DNA from: Litoreibacter ponti
GTDB taxonomy: Bacteria; Pseudomonadota; Alphaproteobacteria; Rhodobacterales; Rhodobacteraceae
NCBI RefSeq assembly: GCF_003054285.1
Contig: NZ_QBKS01000001.1
Location: forward strand, 310,001 to 374,000
Length of the DNA stretch: 64,000 nt
Reading direction: 5' to 3'
The translations under genes and the position numbers were made by a program. This document shows positions 34,547-43,174 of the stretch, one piece after another. A model generated the notes under the pieces. The model saw only the letters and a program-made list of their open reading frames with translations, searched no databases and was not told where the DNA came from. How positions within the stretch are numbered: position 1 is the stretch's first letter; each line of letters starts with the position of its first letter.

Positions 34547-35560
34547 TCAGACGCGCGCGCGCCGTCGCGTGCGCCGCGCTTGCGGCGCGTTGCCATCGGT
34601 GCCGTCGCTGTCGGACGAAAACCCGCCCAAGGCCGCTTCAATCGCGGCCAGAGACGGGCGGGGGCCTTTGGGCCGGCTCTCCAGCGCCGCGCGCATCTGG
34701 CTCAGATGCTCTGGCGTCGTGCCGCAGCAGCCGCCGATTATCGTGGCGCCCGCGTCGCGCGCCAGGCAGGCATACTCCGCCATGAGCTCGGGTGTGCCGT
34801 CATAGTGGATATGACCATTGTGAAACTTGGGAATGCCCGCATTGCCCTTGGCGATGATCGGCGCGTTTGCGTCCTCGAACCCCAGGATCGTGCGCAGCAA
34901 GTCCGACGCGCCGACCCCGCAATTCGCGCCGAAGGCCAATGGCTTTTGCGGCAACCGCCGCGCCAGCTGCGCCAGCGCCTTGGAGGTCAAGCCCATCATC
35001 GTGCGCCCGGCGGTATCAAAGCTCATCGTCGCGCACCACGGCATGTCGGCCAGCTTCGCGGCCTCCGAGGCCGCCTTCAGCTCTTCGGGGGCGGATATCG
35101 TCTCCGACCACAGCACATCCGCGCCGCCCGCTTTCAGCCCCTCGGCCTGCTCGTGAAACATCTCGACCGCCAGCTCGTGGGTCAGGGTGCCCATCGGCGC
35201 CATGATGTCGCCCGTCGGCCCCATGGAGCCCGCGACAATGACCGGGCGACCCGCCTTGTCGGCCACCGCGCGGCCGATCTCGGCGCCCGCCTTGTTCAGC
35301 TCATGGACCCGCGATTGTGCATCATGCAGCTTCAGGCGCGAGGCGTTGCCGCCGAAGGTGTTGGTCAGGAACAGGTCCGAGCCCGCCTCGACCGCCTCGG
35401 AATAGAGCCGCGTGATCTTCTCGGGCTGATCCACATTCCATAGCTCAGGCGCGTCGCCGGAACTCAGCCCCATATTGAATAGCTGTGTGCCGGTGGCACC
35501 ATCGGCCAGAAGCCAATCGCGGGTGGCCAGAAGTTGCGTCAAAGCATCGGGAGAGGGCAT
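34547..35560 (-). CDS. bmt: Homocysteine S-methyltransferase (betaine-homocysteine/MetH N-terminal type)
   Basis: The 337-residue TIM-barrel protein transfers a methyl group to homocysteine to make methionine. Zinc ligands are visible in GANCGVGASD and in GGCCGTTPEHLS. The N-terminal WLLADGATGTQLF segment is typical. It has no B12 domain, so in this family the corrinoid protein at 32607 can act as its partner, together forming part of a split MetH. Betaine use as donor is also possible. The ATG at 35560 has GAAGGTGG upstream. A Pro/Arg-rich tail (ARRTRRRARV) is unusual and may be unstructured. Confidence 0.88.
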   Translation of the reverse strand: MPSPDALTQLLATRDWLLADGATGTQLFNMGLSSGDAPELWNVDQPEKITRLYSEAVEAGSDLFLTNTFGGNASRLKLHDAQSRVHELNKAGAEIGRAVADKAGRPVIVAGSMGPTGDIMAPMGTLTHELAVEMFHEQAEGLKAGGADVLWSETISAPEELKAASEAAKLADMPWCATMSFDTAGRTMMGLTSKALAQLARRLPQKPLAFGANCGVGASDLLRTILGFEDANAPIIAKGNAGIPKFHNGHIHYDGTPELMAEYACLARDAGATIIGGCCGTTPEHLSQMRAALESRPKGPRPSLAAIEAALGGFSSDSDGTDGNAPQARRTRRRARV

Positions 35561-35612
35561 GGGGCCACCTTCAAAAGAACGGACTGCGTCACTGCACCGT
35601 CTGCCATGCGGG

Positions 35613-37481
35613 CTAATTTGAAGCAAATTCATAAAGATCATAATGATCTTGAAGCGTGTGCATGTCTTCCGGGTCCGTGTCCTCGTGGATCAGCCGATAG
35701 ATCTCGAACGCACCCAGCATCAGGCTCGCGGTGGACGGGGCCGCGATCCACTCGTCGCGCCAGTCCGGCGCGAAGCTCGATTTGAAGCGGCAGAGGCCCT
35801 TGGAAAATGTCTGCCTTTCATAAAACCATTTAAAACCTCGCTCGACCCAGCTGGCAGCTGTCCCATCGATCAGAAAGGGCACAGAGCACAGCGATAAGCA
35901 TCTGATCCCTTTGGATTTTGCGTCCATCGCGGCGTGGGCGATCAGCGCATGCATCGTACCATCCGGCGCGGCGTCGCTGCTGCGCATCAGATCCAGCGTC
36001 CAGCGTCCGCCGTCGTGATGGAAGGTGACAAAAGCCACGGGAGCAGCATCAAGGCATGCCGTATAGATCTTTTGCCGCGCCACCATGCGGCGGTTGAGCC
36101 GGCCCATGGAAAACCCCAGCGGCGCTCCATTTCGCGCCTGCCATGTGGCGTCAATGTCGTGCAAATGCTTCCAATGCGGCAAACCGTCGACCACCTTCAC
36201 CCCCGCCTTTTCCGCCTTGCGCAGTTTGCGCCGCAGCTCTGCGCGATCCGGTCCCTGCAGGGTGAAAACCGCAGGGTCCAGCACCGCGGCGCGGCCCACT
36301 CGGTGGGTCTGGAACCCCAGTGAACGGGAGGCCCGCGCGGTCTCGCCGGAGAATTTGTACAAGACCAGCCTGCGAAACCGCGCGCGCGCCTGTGTCAATC
36401 GATCCTCCATAAAGGCGCTGGCATCGCCGACAGGGTCGAACAGGATCAGCTCTGAATTCGTGGTCTGTCGCCCCAGGGCCGCGCCGCCCGGTACGGTCAG
36501 CACGCTCAGCTGACCCTGTTCCACCAAACCCGCGCGATGAGGCGATGCCTCGGACTCCGGCAAGACGCTGCGCGTCACGGTCGCGATCTTGCGCGGCGCG
36601 ATCAGGCAGGCCCCGGCGATCAGGGCCGGTGCAAGGTAGTAGATCGCCCGATACCCCAGACAGGCCGCCAGAAGGGGTGTCGGATCGGCGGGGGCCAGCA
36701 GGGTGACGAGGCACAGCTCGAACGGGCCGACGCCCCCCGGCACCGTCGAAATCATACCGACGGCAAAGGCCACCAGAAACGCGACATAGAGCGTCATGAA
36801 TGGCGTGTAACTTTCCGGCAGGAATACATAAATCACCGTTGCCGCGGCTAGCGTATCGACAACAGTCAACGCCACCACCTGTGCCGACATGCGCAGCGGC
36901 GGCAGAGGCAGCGTGTTCAGGTGCGACTTGCGCAGGCATAAGACTAAAAAACATAGGCCCGCCCAGAGGCCCAGAGCGCCCAGCCACCACAAGCGGGGTG
37001 GCAGGTCGGGAGCGCAGAGCGCGGCGATGCTCGCGACGATCACCCAGCCGCCGAAGAAACACGCGGTCACGGTCATTGTGATTTTCGTTGCCTGCCAGAG
37101 GTTTAGGCCGCTCTCTTGACCCAAAAGTCGCCAACGCACCAGCGCGCCGGTGAACAGCCCGAAGCCCAGTGTCTGCGCGATGGCAGTGGCTTTCCAGCCA
37201 ATCGCGAACGCGTCCCGGCGGCGCAGCGGCAGGCCCATCCAGCGCGCGACGGCGACATCATAGCCGCCCACGGCCATCAGGCTGATCGCGGTGAACAGCG
37301 CAGCGCTTGCCCAGACCAGCGGCGGGAAATGCGCCACCAGCGTGAGAACCGCCGCCGGATCGACCTCCGCCAATTCCCGGGCGAGCAGCCAAAGCGCCGC
37401 CCCGGATGCTGCTACAAGTCCGGCCTGTCGCAGCCCCTGCCAAAGGCGCCTGCGCGCCGGGTCCATGTTGTGAGTGAACAC
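35613..37481 (-). CDS. MprF-like membrane protein with DUF2156 transferase domain
   Basis: The 622-residue protein couples a membrane flippase-like region (LPG_synthase_TM, about eight helices in residues 15-310) to a C-terminal DUF2156 GNAT-like domain (about 320-600, with RRKLRKAEKAGVKVV and WTLDLMRSSDAAPDGTMHAL). In MprF this domain transfers an amino acid from tRNA to phosphatidylglycerol and the membrane part flips the product. At 622 residues it is shorter than classical MprF (about 840), with fewer helices. The substrate is not certain and could be another lipid. The start could also be ATG 37466. Confidence 0.85.
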   Translation of the reverse strand: MFTHNMDPARRRLWQGLRQAGLVAASGAALWLLARELAEVDPAAVLTLVAHFPPLVWASAALFTAISLMAVGGYDVAVARWMGLPLRRRDAFAIGWKATAIAQTLGFGLFTGALVRWRLLGQESGLNLWQATKITMTVTACFFGGWVIVASIAALCAPDLPPRLWWLGALGLWAGLCFLVLCLRKSHLNTLPLPPLRMSAQVVALTVVDTLAAATVIYVFLPESYTPFMTLYVAFLVAFAVGMISTVPGGVGPFELCLVTLLAPADPTPLLAACLGYRAIYYLAPALIAGACLIAPRKIATVTRSVLPESEASPHRAGLVEQGQLSVLTVPGGAALGRQTTNSELILFDPVGDASAFMEDRLTQARARFRRLVLYKFSGETARASRSLGFQTHRVGRAAVLDPAVFTLQGPDRAELRRKLRKAEKAGVKVVDGLPHWKHLHDIDATWQARNGAPLGFSMGRLNRRMVARQKIYTACLDAAPVAFVTFHHDGGRWTLDLMRSSDAAPDGTMHALIAHAAMDAKSKGIRCLSLCSVPFLIDGTAASWVERGFKWFYERQTFSKGLCRFKSSFAPDWRDEWIAAPSTASLMLGAFEIYRLIHEDTDPEDMHTLQDHYDLYEFASN

Positions 37482-37567
37482 CTGTCCGCATCCCTTGCCC
37501 TGTCCTTGGGCGCGAGGGTTACAGGTCGATCACGTCGATAGGCTTAACAGATAAAATGCCACGCAAA

Positions 37568-37599
37568 GAAAAAGCCGCCGGGCCCGGGGCGCGGCGGCT
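37568..37599 (-). terminator. Rho-independent terminator of the zeta-inhibitor gene
   Basis: On the minus strand AGCCGCCG (37599-37592) pairs with CGGCGGCT (37580-37573) and is followed directly by a run of five T. It lies 24 bp after the stop of the zeta-inhibitor gene. Confidence 0.85.
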
Positions 37600-37622
37600 C
37601 GATGTTCCTTGATCCCGACGGC

Positions 37623-37937
37623 TCAGATCTCTTCCATGATCTGCGCTTTGGCCGCGGCCATCAGCTCGGCCATCTTGGCGCGGATGTCGGCCTCGCTCGC
37701 CTTGTCGCCCAGATCGCCGGAGACCTTGCGGAAGACGTCCTCGTCGCCGGCTTCCTCGAAATCGGCGCGCACGACCTCTTTGGCGTAATCGGCAGCGGCG
37801 TCGCCGTCCTTGCCCATCAGCTCTGCCGCCCACAGGCCCAAGAGCTTGTTGCGGCGCGCTTCCGCCTTGAACTGCATTTCCGCGTCATGGGCGAATTTGT
37901 TTTCAAATGCGTCTTCGCGGTCCTTGAAGTTGGTCAT
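37623..37937 (-). CDS. ATP synthase inhibitor zeta subunit (DUF1476)
   Basis: The 104-residue helical protein matches the DUF1476 family, whose Paracoccus member is an F1-ATPase inhibitor that blocks ATP hydrolysis. It begins MTNFKDREDAFENKFAHDAE, the inhibitory N-terminal segment, and continues in four helices of the expected length. The ATG has AAAGGGGAACCGGCG upstream. It is divergent from purC across about 160 bp and is followed by a good terminator, so it is likely monocistronic. Confidence 0.95.
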   Translation of the reverse strand: MTNFKDREDAFENKFAHDAEMQFKAEARRNKLLGLWAAELMGKDGDAAADYAKEVVRADFEEAGDEDVFRKVSGDLGDKASEADIRAKMAELMAAAKAQIMEEI

Positions 37938-38101
37938 CGCCGGTTCCCCTTTCGATCCTGTTTCAAACAGATATGACCACCCGTCTGCACGAGCGCAAGG
38001 GGCTTTGCTTGTAAGGGCGCGGCGGGTGCCGTATAGCGACGCCAAAGGTGCTGCGTGAGTCCCACCCGCACCGGCGCGCACGCGCCATAAAGGAGAGCGG
38101 T

Positions 38102-38863
38102 ATGGCCCGTCGCAAGAAGATTTACGAAGGCAAGGCAAAGACCCTGTACGAGGGCCCGGAGCCCGGCACGCTGGTGCAGTATTTCAAGGACGACGCCACC
38201 GCCTTCAACGCCGAGAAGCGCGACGTGATCGAGGGCAAAGGCGTGTTGAACAACCGCCTGTCGGAATTCTTCATGACCGGTCTGGGCGCCATCGGCGTGC
38301 CCACCCATTTCATCAAGCGGCTCAACATGCGCGAGCAGCTGATCCGCGCGGTCGAGATCATCCCGCTGGAGGTGATCGTGCGCAACTATGCGGCCGGCTC
38401 GATGGCCAAGCGCATCGGAATGGAAGAGGGTACGATGCTGCCGCGCCCCATCGTGGAATTCTCCTACAAGGATGACAGCCTCGGCGATCCGCTGGTGCCC
38501 GAGGAATACATCATCGCCCTTGGCTGGGCCTCGCAGCAGGACCTCGACGACATCGTGGCGCTGGCGCTTCGGGTCAATGATTTCATGTCCGGCGTCATGT
38601 ACGGGGTGGGCATCAAGCTGATCGACTTCAAGATCGAGATCGGGCGGCAATACGAGGGCGATTTCCAACGCCTGATCGTCGCCGACGAGATCAGCCCCGA
38701 CAGCTGCCGCCTGTGGGACATGGAAACCGGCCAGAAGCTCGACAAGGACGTGTTCCGCCGTGATCTCGGCAATCTGGCCGATGCCTACACGGAGGTTGCG
38801 CGCAGGCTTGGGGTGCTGCCCACGAACACCGCGCCGATGGGCAAGCCCACGTTGATAAATTAG
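38102..38863 (+). CDS. purC: SAICAR synthetase
   Basis: PurC joins aspartate to CAIR in step eight of purine synthesis. The 253-residue protein shows KKIYEGKAKTLYEG at the N-terminus, FKDDATAFNAEK, the conserved LEVIVRNYAAGSMAKR and FKIEIG-type motif (LIDFKIEIGRQYEG). AAAGGAGAGCGGT precedes the ATG at 38102; upstream in-frame starts are weak. It leads the purC-RraB-like-purS-ADH-purQ cluster. Confidence 0.97.
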   Translation: MARRKKIYEGKAKTLYEGPEPGTLVQYFKDDATAFNAEKRDVIEGKGVLNNRLSEFFMTGLGAIGVPTHFIKRLNMREQLIRAVEIIPLEVIVRNYAAGSMAKRIGMEEGTMLPRPIVEFSYKDDSLGDPLVPEEYIIALGWASQQDLDDIVALALRVNDFMSGVMYGVGIKLIDFKIEIGRQYEGDFQRLIVADEISPDSCRLWDMETGQKLDKDVFRRDLGNLADAYTEVARRLGVLPTNTAPMGKPTLIN

Positions 38864-38906
38864 CGCGATTTGACTAATCTGGCTCTCAGGGGAAGAGGGA
38901 CCAAAG

Positions 38907-39284
38907 ATGATTACTGGAGTGTTGCGGCGGATCACCGGGCTTTTTCGCAAGCCCTTGCTTATCGGCAGCCCGGAGGCCAACAAACTGGTGCTGGCGCAAA
39001 TCGCGCAGCAGGGCGATGACGGGCTGTCTGAGCGCCATGTGCGCCATCTGGCCTACCCGATGCGCGATGCCGGGGCCAAGGATCGCTCGCATGTGGTGGA
39101 TTTGTTCTCCGAGATCGGGCTGGACCCGTCGGAGGCCGCCATGCGGGGCGGGGTGATGGGCGAGCATCACGCCGCCGTTGCCACGCCGGAATTTGACCAT
39201 CTCACCGGGCTGCTGCGCGAAACGCTCGAAGAGATGGGTTGGGAATATGACGGATGGGAATGTGCCATCCGGCGAGAGGGATAA
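38907..39284 (+). CDS. RraB-like (ribonuclease E inhibitor) domain protein
   Basis: The 125-residue acidic-helical protein has the RraB/DUF695 pattern: LAQIAQQGDDGLSERHVRHL, a central loop with YPMRDAGAKDRSHVVDL, FDHLTGLLRETLEEMGW and the end motif EYDGWECA. In gamma-proteobacteria RraB binds RNase E and reduces its activity. This family assignment is moderate because the resemblance is remote. It lies between purC and purS in the same direction. Inhibition of the RNase E encoded about 6 kb away is only a hypothesis. Confidence 0.62.
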   Translation: MITGVLRRITGLFRKPLLIGSPEANKLVLAQIAQQGDDGLSERHVRHLAYPMRDAGAKDRSHVVDLFSEIGLDPSEAAMRGGVMGEHHAAVATPEFDHLTGLLRETLEEMGWEYDGWECAIRREG

Positions 39285-39296
39285 GGAAGACCAAAG

Positions 39297-39527
39297 ATGA
39301 AGGCTCGGGTTCACATCATGCTCAAGAACGGGGTGCTCGACCCCCAGGGCGAGGCGGTACGCCATGCGCTCGGCACGCTGGGCTTTGACGGCGTCGAGGG
39401 CGTGCGTCAGGGCAAGGTGATCGAGCTGGACCTCGCCGATGGTACCTCCGAGGAGACCGTGAAGCAGATGTGCGAGAAGCTGCTCGCCAACACGGTGATC
39501 GAAAGCTACGCGATCGAGATGGCCTGA
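39297..39527 (+). CDS. purS: FGAM synthase subunit PurS
   Basis: PurS is the small subunit that bridges PurL and PurQ in formylglycinamidine ribonucleotide synthetase. The 76-residue protein has the family core KARVHIMLKNGVLDPQGEAV and GVRQGKVIEL. It follows the RraB-like gene by 12 bp. Its stop overlaps the start of the dehydrogenase gene as TGATG. PurL is not in the window. Confidence 0.95.
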   Translation: MKARVHIMLKNGVLDPQGEAVRHALGTLGFDGVEGVRQGKVIELDLADGTSEETVKQMCEKLLANTVIESYAIEMA

Positions 39528-40564
39528 TGCGCGCGGCAGTCCTGCGCAGCTACAACGCGCCCCTGTCGATCGAGGACGTGCCAGAGCCGTCCTGCCCGGA
39601 CGACGGCGTGGTGCTCAAGACCATGGCCTGCGGTGTCTGCCGCTCCGACTGGCACGGCTGGGTCGGGGAGCATCCCCGCGTAAAGCCCGGTCAGATCGGC
39701 GGGCATGAATATTGCGGCGAAGTGATCGAAGTAGGCGCGAATGCCACCTACAAGGTCGGCGACAAGCTGATCGCGCCGTTCATTCTGGCCTGCGGGACCT
39801 GTCCGAACTGCCGCCAGGGCGACCAGAACACCTGCGCAGACCAGCGACTGCCGGGCTTCATCGAGCCGGGCGCGTTTGCCGAATACGTGGCCGTGCCGCG
39901 CGATCACAACCTTGCACGCCTGCCGGTAAGCCTGTCGCCCACCGTGGCCGCGGGGCTGGGATGCCGCGTCACCACCGCCTGGCACGCCCTGACGGGCCGC
40001 GCGGCGTTGCAGCCGGGCGAGTGGCTCGCCGTCCATGGCACGGGCGGCATCGGCCTGTCGTGTCTGCTGCTGGGCGTCGCCATGGGCGCGCGCGTCGTGG
40101 TCGTTGATATCGTCGAGGAAAAACTGACCCACGCCAAGGGCTTGGGGGCCGAAGCTGCGGTGAATGCGACCGGTGGCGACACCGCCGCGCAGATCAAGGA
40201 AATCACCGGCGGCGGCGCGCATCTCTCGGTCGAGGCGCTTGGCCTGCCGGTCACCACCAACGCTTCCATCGAGTGCCTGCGCCCGCTGGGCCGCCACGTG
40301 CAGGTGGGCATGCCCGTCGGCCACACGGCGACGATGGAGATCAACATGAGCGCGGTCTACTTGGGCAATCTGGCGCTCTATGGCACGCGCGGCATGCCGT
40401 CGTGGAAATACCCCAGCCTGCTGGCGCTGATCGAGACCGGGCGCATCGACATGTCGCCGCTCATCGCGCGCGAAATCGGGCTCTCCGGCGTCTCGGACGA
40501 GCTGGCCGCCTTCAACGGGCCGACGCCGCCGGGCGTGGCCGTCATCACTGATTTTCTGAGCTAA
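39527..40564 (+). CDS. Zinc-dependent alcohol dehydrogenase family protein (inserted in pur cluster)
   Basis: The 345-residue MDR protein has the catalytic zinc motif CGVCRSDWHGW (C38) with H60-E61 in GGHEYCGEV, and the structural zinc cluster CGTCPNCRQGDQNTC. The NAD-binding GTGGIGLSCL motif is near residue 185. It is a complete zinc alcohol dehydrogenase; substrate unknown. It is unusual for such a gene to sit between purS and purQ. The start overlaps the purS stop (TGATG), so it is probably translated from the pur mRNA. Confidence 0.9.
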   Translation: MRAAVLRSYNAPLSIEDVPEPSCPDDGVVLKTMACGVCRSDWHGWVGEHPRVKPGQIGGHEYCGEVIEVGANATYKVGDKLIAPFILACGTCPNCRQGDQNTCADQRLPGFIEPGAFAEYVAVPRDHNLARLPVSLSPTVAAGLGCRVTTAWHALTGRAALQPGEWLAVHGTGGIGLSCLLLGVAMGARVVVVDIVEEKLTHAKGLGAEAAVNATGGDTAAQIKEITGGGAHLSVEALGLPVTTNASIECLRPLGRHVQVGMPVGHTATMEINMSAVYLGNLALYGTRGMPSWKYPSLLALIETGRIDMSPLIAREIGLSGVSDELAAFNGPTPPGVAVITDFLS

Positions 40565-40579
40565 AGGAGCGCCTTGCCC

Positions 40580-41248
40580 ATGAAAGCCGCTGTCATCGTC
40601 TTCCCCGGCTCGAACTGCGACCGGGATCTGGCCGAAGGGTTCCGCGCCCAAGGGTTCGACACCCACATGGTCTGGCATAAGGACACGTCCTTGCCCGCGG
40701 GCCTCGATATCATCGGCATCCCCGGCGGCTTCTCCTTCGGGGATTACCTGCGCTGCGGGGCGATCGCCGCGCAGTCGCCGATCTGCCGCGCCGTGGTCGA
40801 TTTCGCTCACAAGGGCGGACATGTGCTGGGCTTTTGCAATGGCTTCCAGGTGCTGTGCGAAACCGGCCTTCTGCCGGGGGTTCTGATGCGCAATGCAGGG
40901 CTGAAATTCGTGTGCCGCCAGCAGGTGCTCAAGGTCGAAACCTCCGACAGCGCGTTCACGTCGAGCTACAATTCCGGCGATGCAATCACTATTCCCATTG
41001 CCCACCATGATGGGAACTTTTCCGCCGACGCCGATTTGGTGGCCCGTTTGCGCGGCGAGGATCGCGTGGCGTTTACCTATGTCGACAACCCCAATGGCTC
41101 TGCCGGGGACATCGCGGGAATTTTAAGTGAAAACCGCCGTGTATTGGGCATGATGCCCCACCCGGAGCGCGCCTGCGAGCCCGCCCATGGGGGCACGGAT
41201 GGGCAGGGGGTGTTCCGCTCGCTGGCAGGGGCGCTCGAACTGGCGTAA
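40580..41248 (+). CDS. purQ: FGAM synthase glutaminase subunit PurQ
   Basis: PurQ releases ammonia from glutamine for PurL. The 222-residue protein is a class I glutamine amidotransferase with the nucleophile Cys in GFCNGFQVL and the His-Glu pair in MMPHPERA. The N-terminal AVIVFPGSNCDRD and IPGGFSFGDYLRCG are hallmark segments. The ATG at 40580 is preferred; a TTG six bases earlier closer to the AGGAG is an alternative. The dehydrogenase stop is 16 bp upstream. Confidence 0.95.
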   Translation: MKAAVIVFPGSNCDRDLAEGFRAQGFDTHMVWHKDTSLPAGLDIIGIPGGFSFGDYLRCGAIAAQSPICRAVVDFAHKGGHVLGFCNGFQVLCETGLLPGVLMRNAGLKFVCRQQVLKVETSDSAFTSSYNSGDAITIPIAHHDGNFSADADLVARLRGEDRVAFTYVDNPNGSAGDIAGILSENRRVLGMMPHPERACEPAHGGTDGQGVFRSLAGALELA

Positions 41249-41302
41249 TTCCGCCGAGGGCCCGTCTTGAGGGATCAAGGCCCCTCCCGTAGGCTGGCCG
41301 TC

Positions 41303-43144
41303 ATGAAAACAACGCCACCATTTGTGGAATCGGCCAAACCGGTGCCCCCCATGACCGAGCTGCCGCCCGGCAGGCGCGGCACATGGATGGTGCGCGGCAT
41401 CGTGGTGGGGCTGATCGCGCTGGCGGTGGGGATCATCTGGGTCTCCAACCTGTGGCTGACCGAGCGCTTTACTGAGACAACCCGCAACCGGGGCGAGATC
41501 CGCATCGCGCTTTACGCGAACGCCATCACGTCCGAGCTGCAGCGCAACCGGGTGGTGCCGCTGCTGCTGTCGCGCGACCCGGTGATGATCGCGGCGCTGA
41601 ACTCCGACGACTACTCCGCCACCTCCCGCCGCCTGATCTCATTTGCCGAGGAAATTGGCGCCGCGGGCCTGCGCCTGTTCGACGAGAGCGGCGTCATCGT
41701 GGCCTCGTCGGACCGCAACGAGTTGGGCGCGGCCTTCCGCAACTCACCTTTCTTTGTCGACGCGCTGCGCACTAACGAGACCGTATTCAACGCGACGCAG
41801 CTCGAGAGCGGCGCGTTCCAGTTCACCTATGCCCGCCGTATCGAGAGCGAGAAGCAGGGCATCGGCGTGATCGTGGTGGATGTAGACCTGCGTCAGTTCG
41901 AGACCCGCTGGCGCTCCCCGTCCGAGGCGGTTCTGGTCACTGACAGCGAGGGCCGCACGGTCATCGCCACCGACCCACGCTGGCGTGGCAAGACGCTGGA
42001 GCAGGCGCTGGTCGATCAGACGCCGGACAGCGCGCTGCGCCGCGCGGTCGAGGCCACCGGCGGCTTCTTCGATATCTCGCCCCCCGATGCCTATTTCCGC
42101 GGCGAGGCGATGATGCAGATCGACGGGCGCGTGGCCTTTCGCGGCTGGCGGATCACGTCATTCTCGACCTATGCCAGCGTGCGCGAGCGTGTGAACGGCG
42201 TGCTCGCCATCGAGATCATGGCCTTCGCGATCCTGCTTGCGCTGGCCTTCTACGTCCTGTCGCGCCGCGCGCAATTGCAGGCGGGCTTCTTCCGCCGCGA
42301 AAGCGAGGAGCTGCGTGCCCTGAACCTGCGCCTGTCGCGTGAAATCGCGGAGCGCCAAAAGGTGCAAAAGAACCTTGAAGTGGCCGAGCAGTCGCTGGCG
42401 CAATCGCAAAAGCTTGCCGCCTTGGGCGAGATGTCGGCCGCCGTTTCCCACGAGCTGAACCAGCCACTCGCCGCGATGAAGACCTATCTTGCGGGCGCCA
42501 AGCTGTTGCTGCAACGCCGCCGCCCCGAAGAGGCGCAATCCAGCTTCCAGCGTATCGACGATCTGATCGAGCGGATGGGTGCGATCACCAAGCAGCTCAA
42601 GAGCTATGCCCGCAAGGGCGGCGATGATCTGGTCGAGGTCGATCTGCGCGACGCCGTGCGCGGGGCGCTGTCGATGATGGAGCCGCAGCTCAAGCGCGGC
42701 GACGTGCGCGTCGTCACGACCCTGCCGGACAGTCCCGTGCCAGTGCTGGGCGACCGTGTGCGCATCGAGCAGGTGATTATCAACCTGTTCCGCAACGCGC
42801 TTGACGCCACCAAGACCGTCGCCAGGCCCGAGGTCGAGATCCTGCTGTCAGCGGGTGAGACCGCGATGCTGATCGTGCGCGACAATGGCGACGGGATCAC
42901 CAATCTCGATGAGCTGTTCGAGCCGTTCTACACCACCAAGCAGCCGGGCGAGGGGGTCGGGCTTGGCCTTGCGATCTCGTCGGGCATCGTGGCCGACCTC
43001 GGCGGGCGGCTCACCGCGCGCAATGGCCAGGCCGGCGGCGCCGTATTCGAGGTGCAGCTGCCGCTGCTCGGCCAGCCGTCCCTCAAGACCCAGCCGCCGC
43101 AGCCGCTGCCAGGCGCCGCAGGTACGATAGAAGCCGCAGAATAG
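41303..43144 (+). CDS. DctB-like sensor histidine kinase
   Basis: The 613-residue sensor has an N-terminal membrane helix (about 27-47), a periplasmic double-Cache-like domain (about 55-285) and a second helix near 305. A long helical linker leads to the kinase core with the phospho-acceptor His in AAVSHELNQPLAAMKTYL. The ATPase motifs NLFRNALDAT and DNGDGI follow, with the C-terminal GVGLGLAISSGIVADLGG. The layout matches DctB-type sensors that detect C4-dicarboxylates. It is followed after 30 bp by a DctD-type regulator. The true ligand may differ. No DctP gene lies next to it; the TRAP operon at 16.7-20.4 kb is on the opposite strand. Confidence 0.87.
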   Translation: MKTTPPFVESAKPVPPMTELPPGRRGTWMVRGIVVGLIALAVGIIWVSNLWLTERFTETTRNRGEIRIALYANAITSELQRNRVVPLLLSRDPVMIAALNSDDYSATSRRLISFAEEIGAAGLRLFDESGVIVASSDRNELGAAFRNSPFFVDALRTNETVFNATQLESGAFQFTYARRIESEKQGIGVIVVDVDLRQFETRWRSPSEAVLVTDSEGRTVIATDPRWRGKTLEQALVDQTPDSALRRAVEATGGFFDISPPDAYFRGEAMMQIDGRVAFRGWRITSFSTYASVRERVNGVLAIEIMAFAILLALAFYVLSRRAQLQAGFFRRESEELRALNLRLSREIAERQKVQKNLEVAEQSLAQSQKLAALGEMSAAVSHELNQPLAAMKTYLAGAKLLLQRRRPEEAQSSFQRIDDLIERMGAITKQLKSYARKGGDDLVEVDLRDAVRGALSMMEPQLKRGDVRVVTTLPDSPVPVLGDRVRIEQVIINLFRNALDATKTVARPEVEILLSAGETAMLIVRDNGDGITNLDELFEPFYTTKQPGEGVGLGLAISSGIVADLGGRLTARNGQAGGAVFEVQLPLLGQPSLKTQPPQPLPGAAGTIEAAE

Positions 43145-43174
43145 ACGAAGCATGACCCAAAAAGGAGCCAGACC

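Noticed and set aside
35561..35612. SAM or SAH riboswitch before the homocysteine methyltransferase
   Set aside because: The gap of about 50 bp is too short and shows no conserved riboswitch core.
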